Shown piece by piece: positions 22,211-22,267 of a DNA stretch of 22,267 nucleotides. The first letter of the stretch is position 1; each line of letters opens with the position of its first letter. This stretch comes from Alphaproteobacteria bacterium UBA2784 (GTDB lineage Bacteria > Pseudomonadota > Alphaproteobacteria > Micropepsales > Micropepsaceae): the NCBI GenBank assembly GCA_002352285.1, contig DEIC01000002.1, positions 1-22,267 of the forward strand, in the 5' to 3' direction. The notes under the pieces are model-generated. The model was not told the origin of the DNA. It was given only the letters and a program-made list of their open reading frames with translations, and made no database searches. A program made the position numbers and the translations under genes.

Positions 22211-22267
22211 CCTCCTCCGCAACTCGTTGCGGGGGAGGTCAGATCGCGCTTGCGATCTGGGTGGGGG
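22211..22267 (+). repeat. REP-like palindromic unit, copy 3
   Basis: This 57-bp copy begins CCTCCTCCGCAA, closes its first hairpin with TTGCGGGGGAGG, and has AGATCGC-GCTT-GCGATCT as its second hairpin (22241-22258), ending GGGTGGGGG at the last base of the window. It is the same family as the pair at 9589-9739, and an inverted partner may follow outside the window. The 200 bp before it back to the SDR start contain nothing else I recognise. Confidence 0.8.

Overview
This 22.3-kb, GC-rich window looks like ordinary chromosomal DNA of an alphaproteobacterium, probably related to Hyphomicrobiales or Parvibaculales. The assignment rests on an IalB-family gene beside rlmN, a folD-DUF167-YggT block, an RpoE/ChrR sigma/anti-sigma pair, and ReAV/AnsA-type asparaginase. 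No phage, insertion sequence, CRISPR array, secretion cluster or defence island was seen. I place the organism no more precisely than this.

Layout. 1-324 is the 3' end of an L-asparaginase gene. 299-2849 (minus) holds two tandem, mutually related polytopic membrane proteins of unknown function. 2925-3320 (minus) is a small secreted DUF6491-like protein, divergent from a two-gene plus-strand unit at 3513-5825: a quinone-oxidoreductase-like enzyme and a MurA-type enolpyruvyl transferase. That MurA has Asp in place of the usual catalytic Cys. After a terminator come a possible 45-aa minus-strand gene, a GcvA-like LysR regulator and an HSD10-like dehydrogenase. 8156-9485 holds a c-type cytochrome (minus) and a divergent FecR-domain protein (plus), with an FNR/FixK-type palindrome between them. 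A pair of inverted REP-like palindromic repeats (9589-9739) precedes chrR-rpoE (minus, 9816-11078).

11336-15697 (plus) carries an IalB-family protein, rlmN, a Sel1-repeat/2OG-Fe(II) oxygenase fusion and argG. It is followed by a small exported protein (minus). A TerC/Alx-family membrane protein with a structured leader is translationally linked to a CBS-CBS-BON protein (16353-18121). On the minus strand lie folD, DUF167 and YggT. A tRNA-Ala(CGC) gene with a clear sigma-70 promoter follows, then a small exported protein with FliL-like features, two SDR dehydrogenases (minus) and a third copy of the REP-like repeat at the right edge.

Functionally this is mainly housekeeping metabolism (arginine, folate, rRNA modification) mixed with stress and redox functions: singlet-oxygen-type sigma control, cytochrome c and possible metal export. 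No wholly new system is evident. The points most worth checking are the Cys-to-Asp MurA, the repeat family whose stems change while pairing is kept, the membrane-protein pair, the oxygenase beside rlmN, and the leader of the TerC gene.
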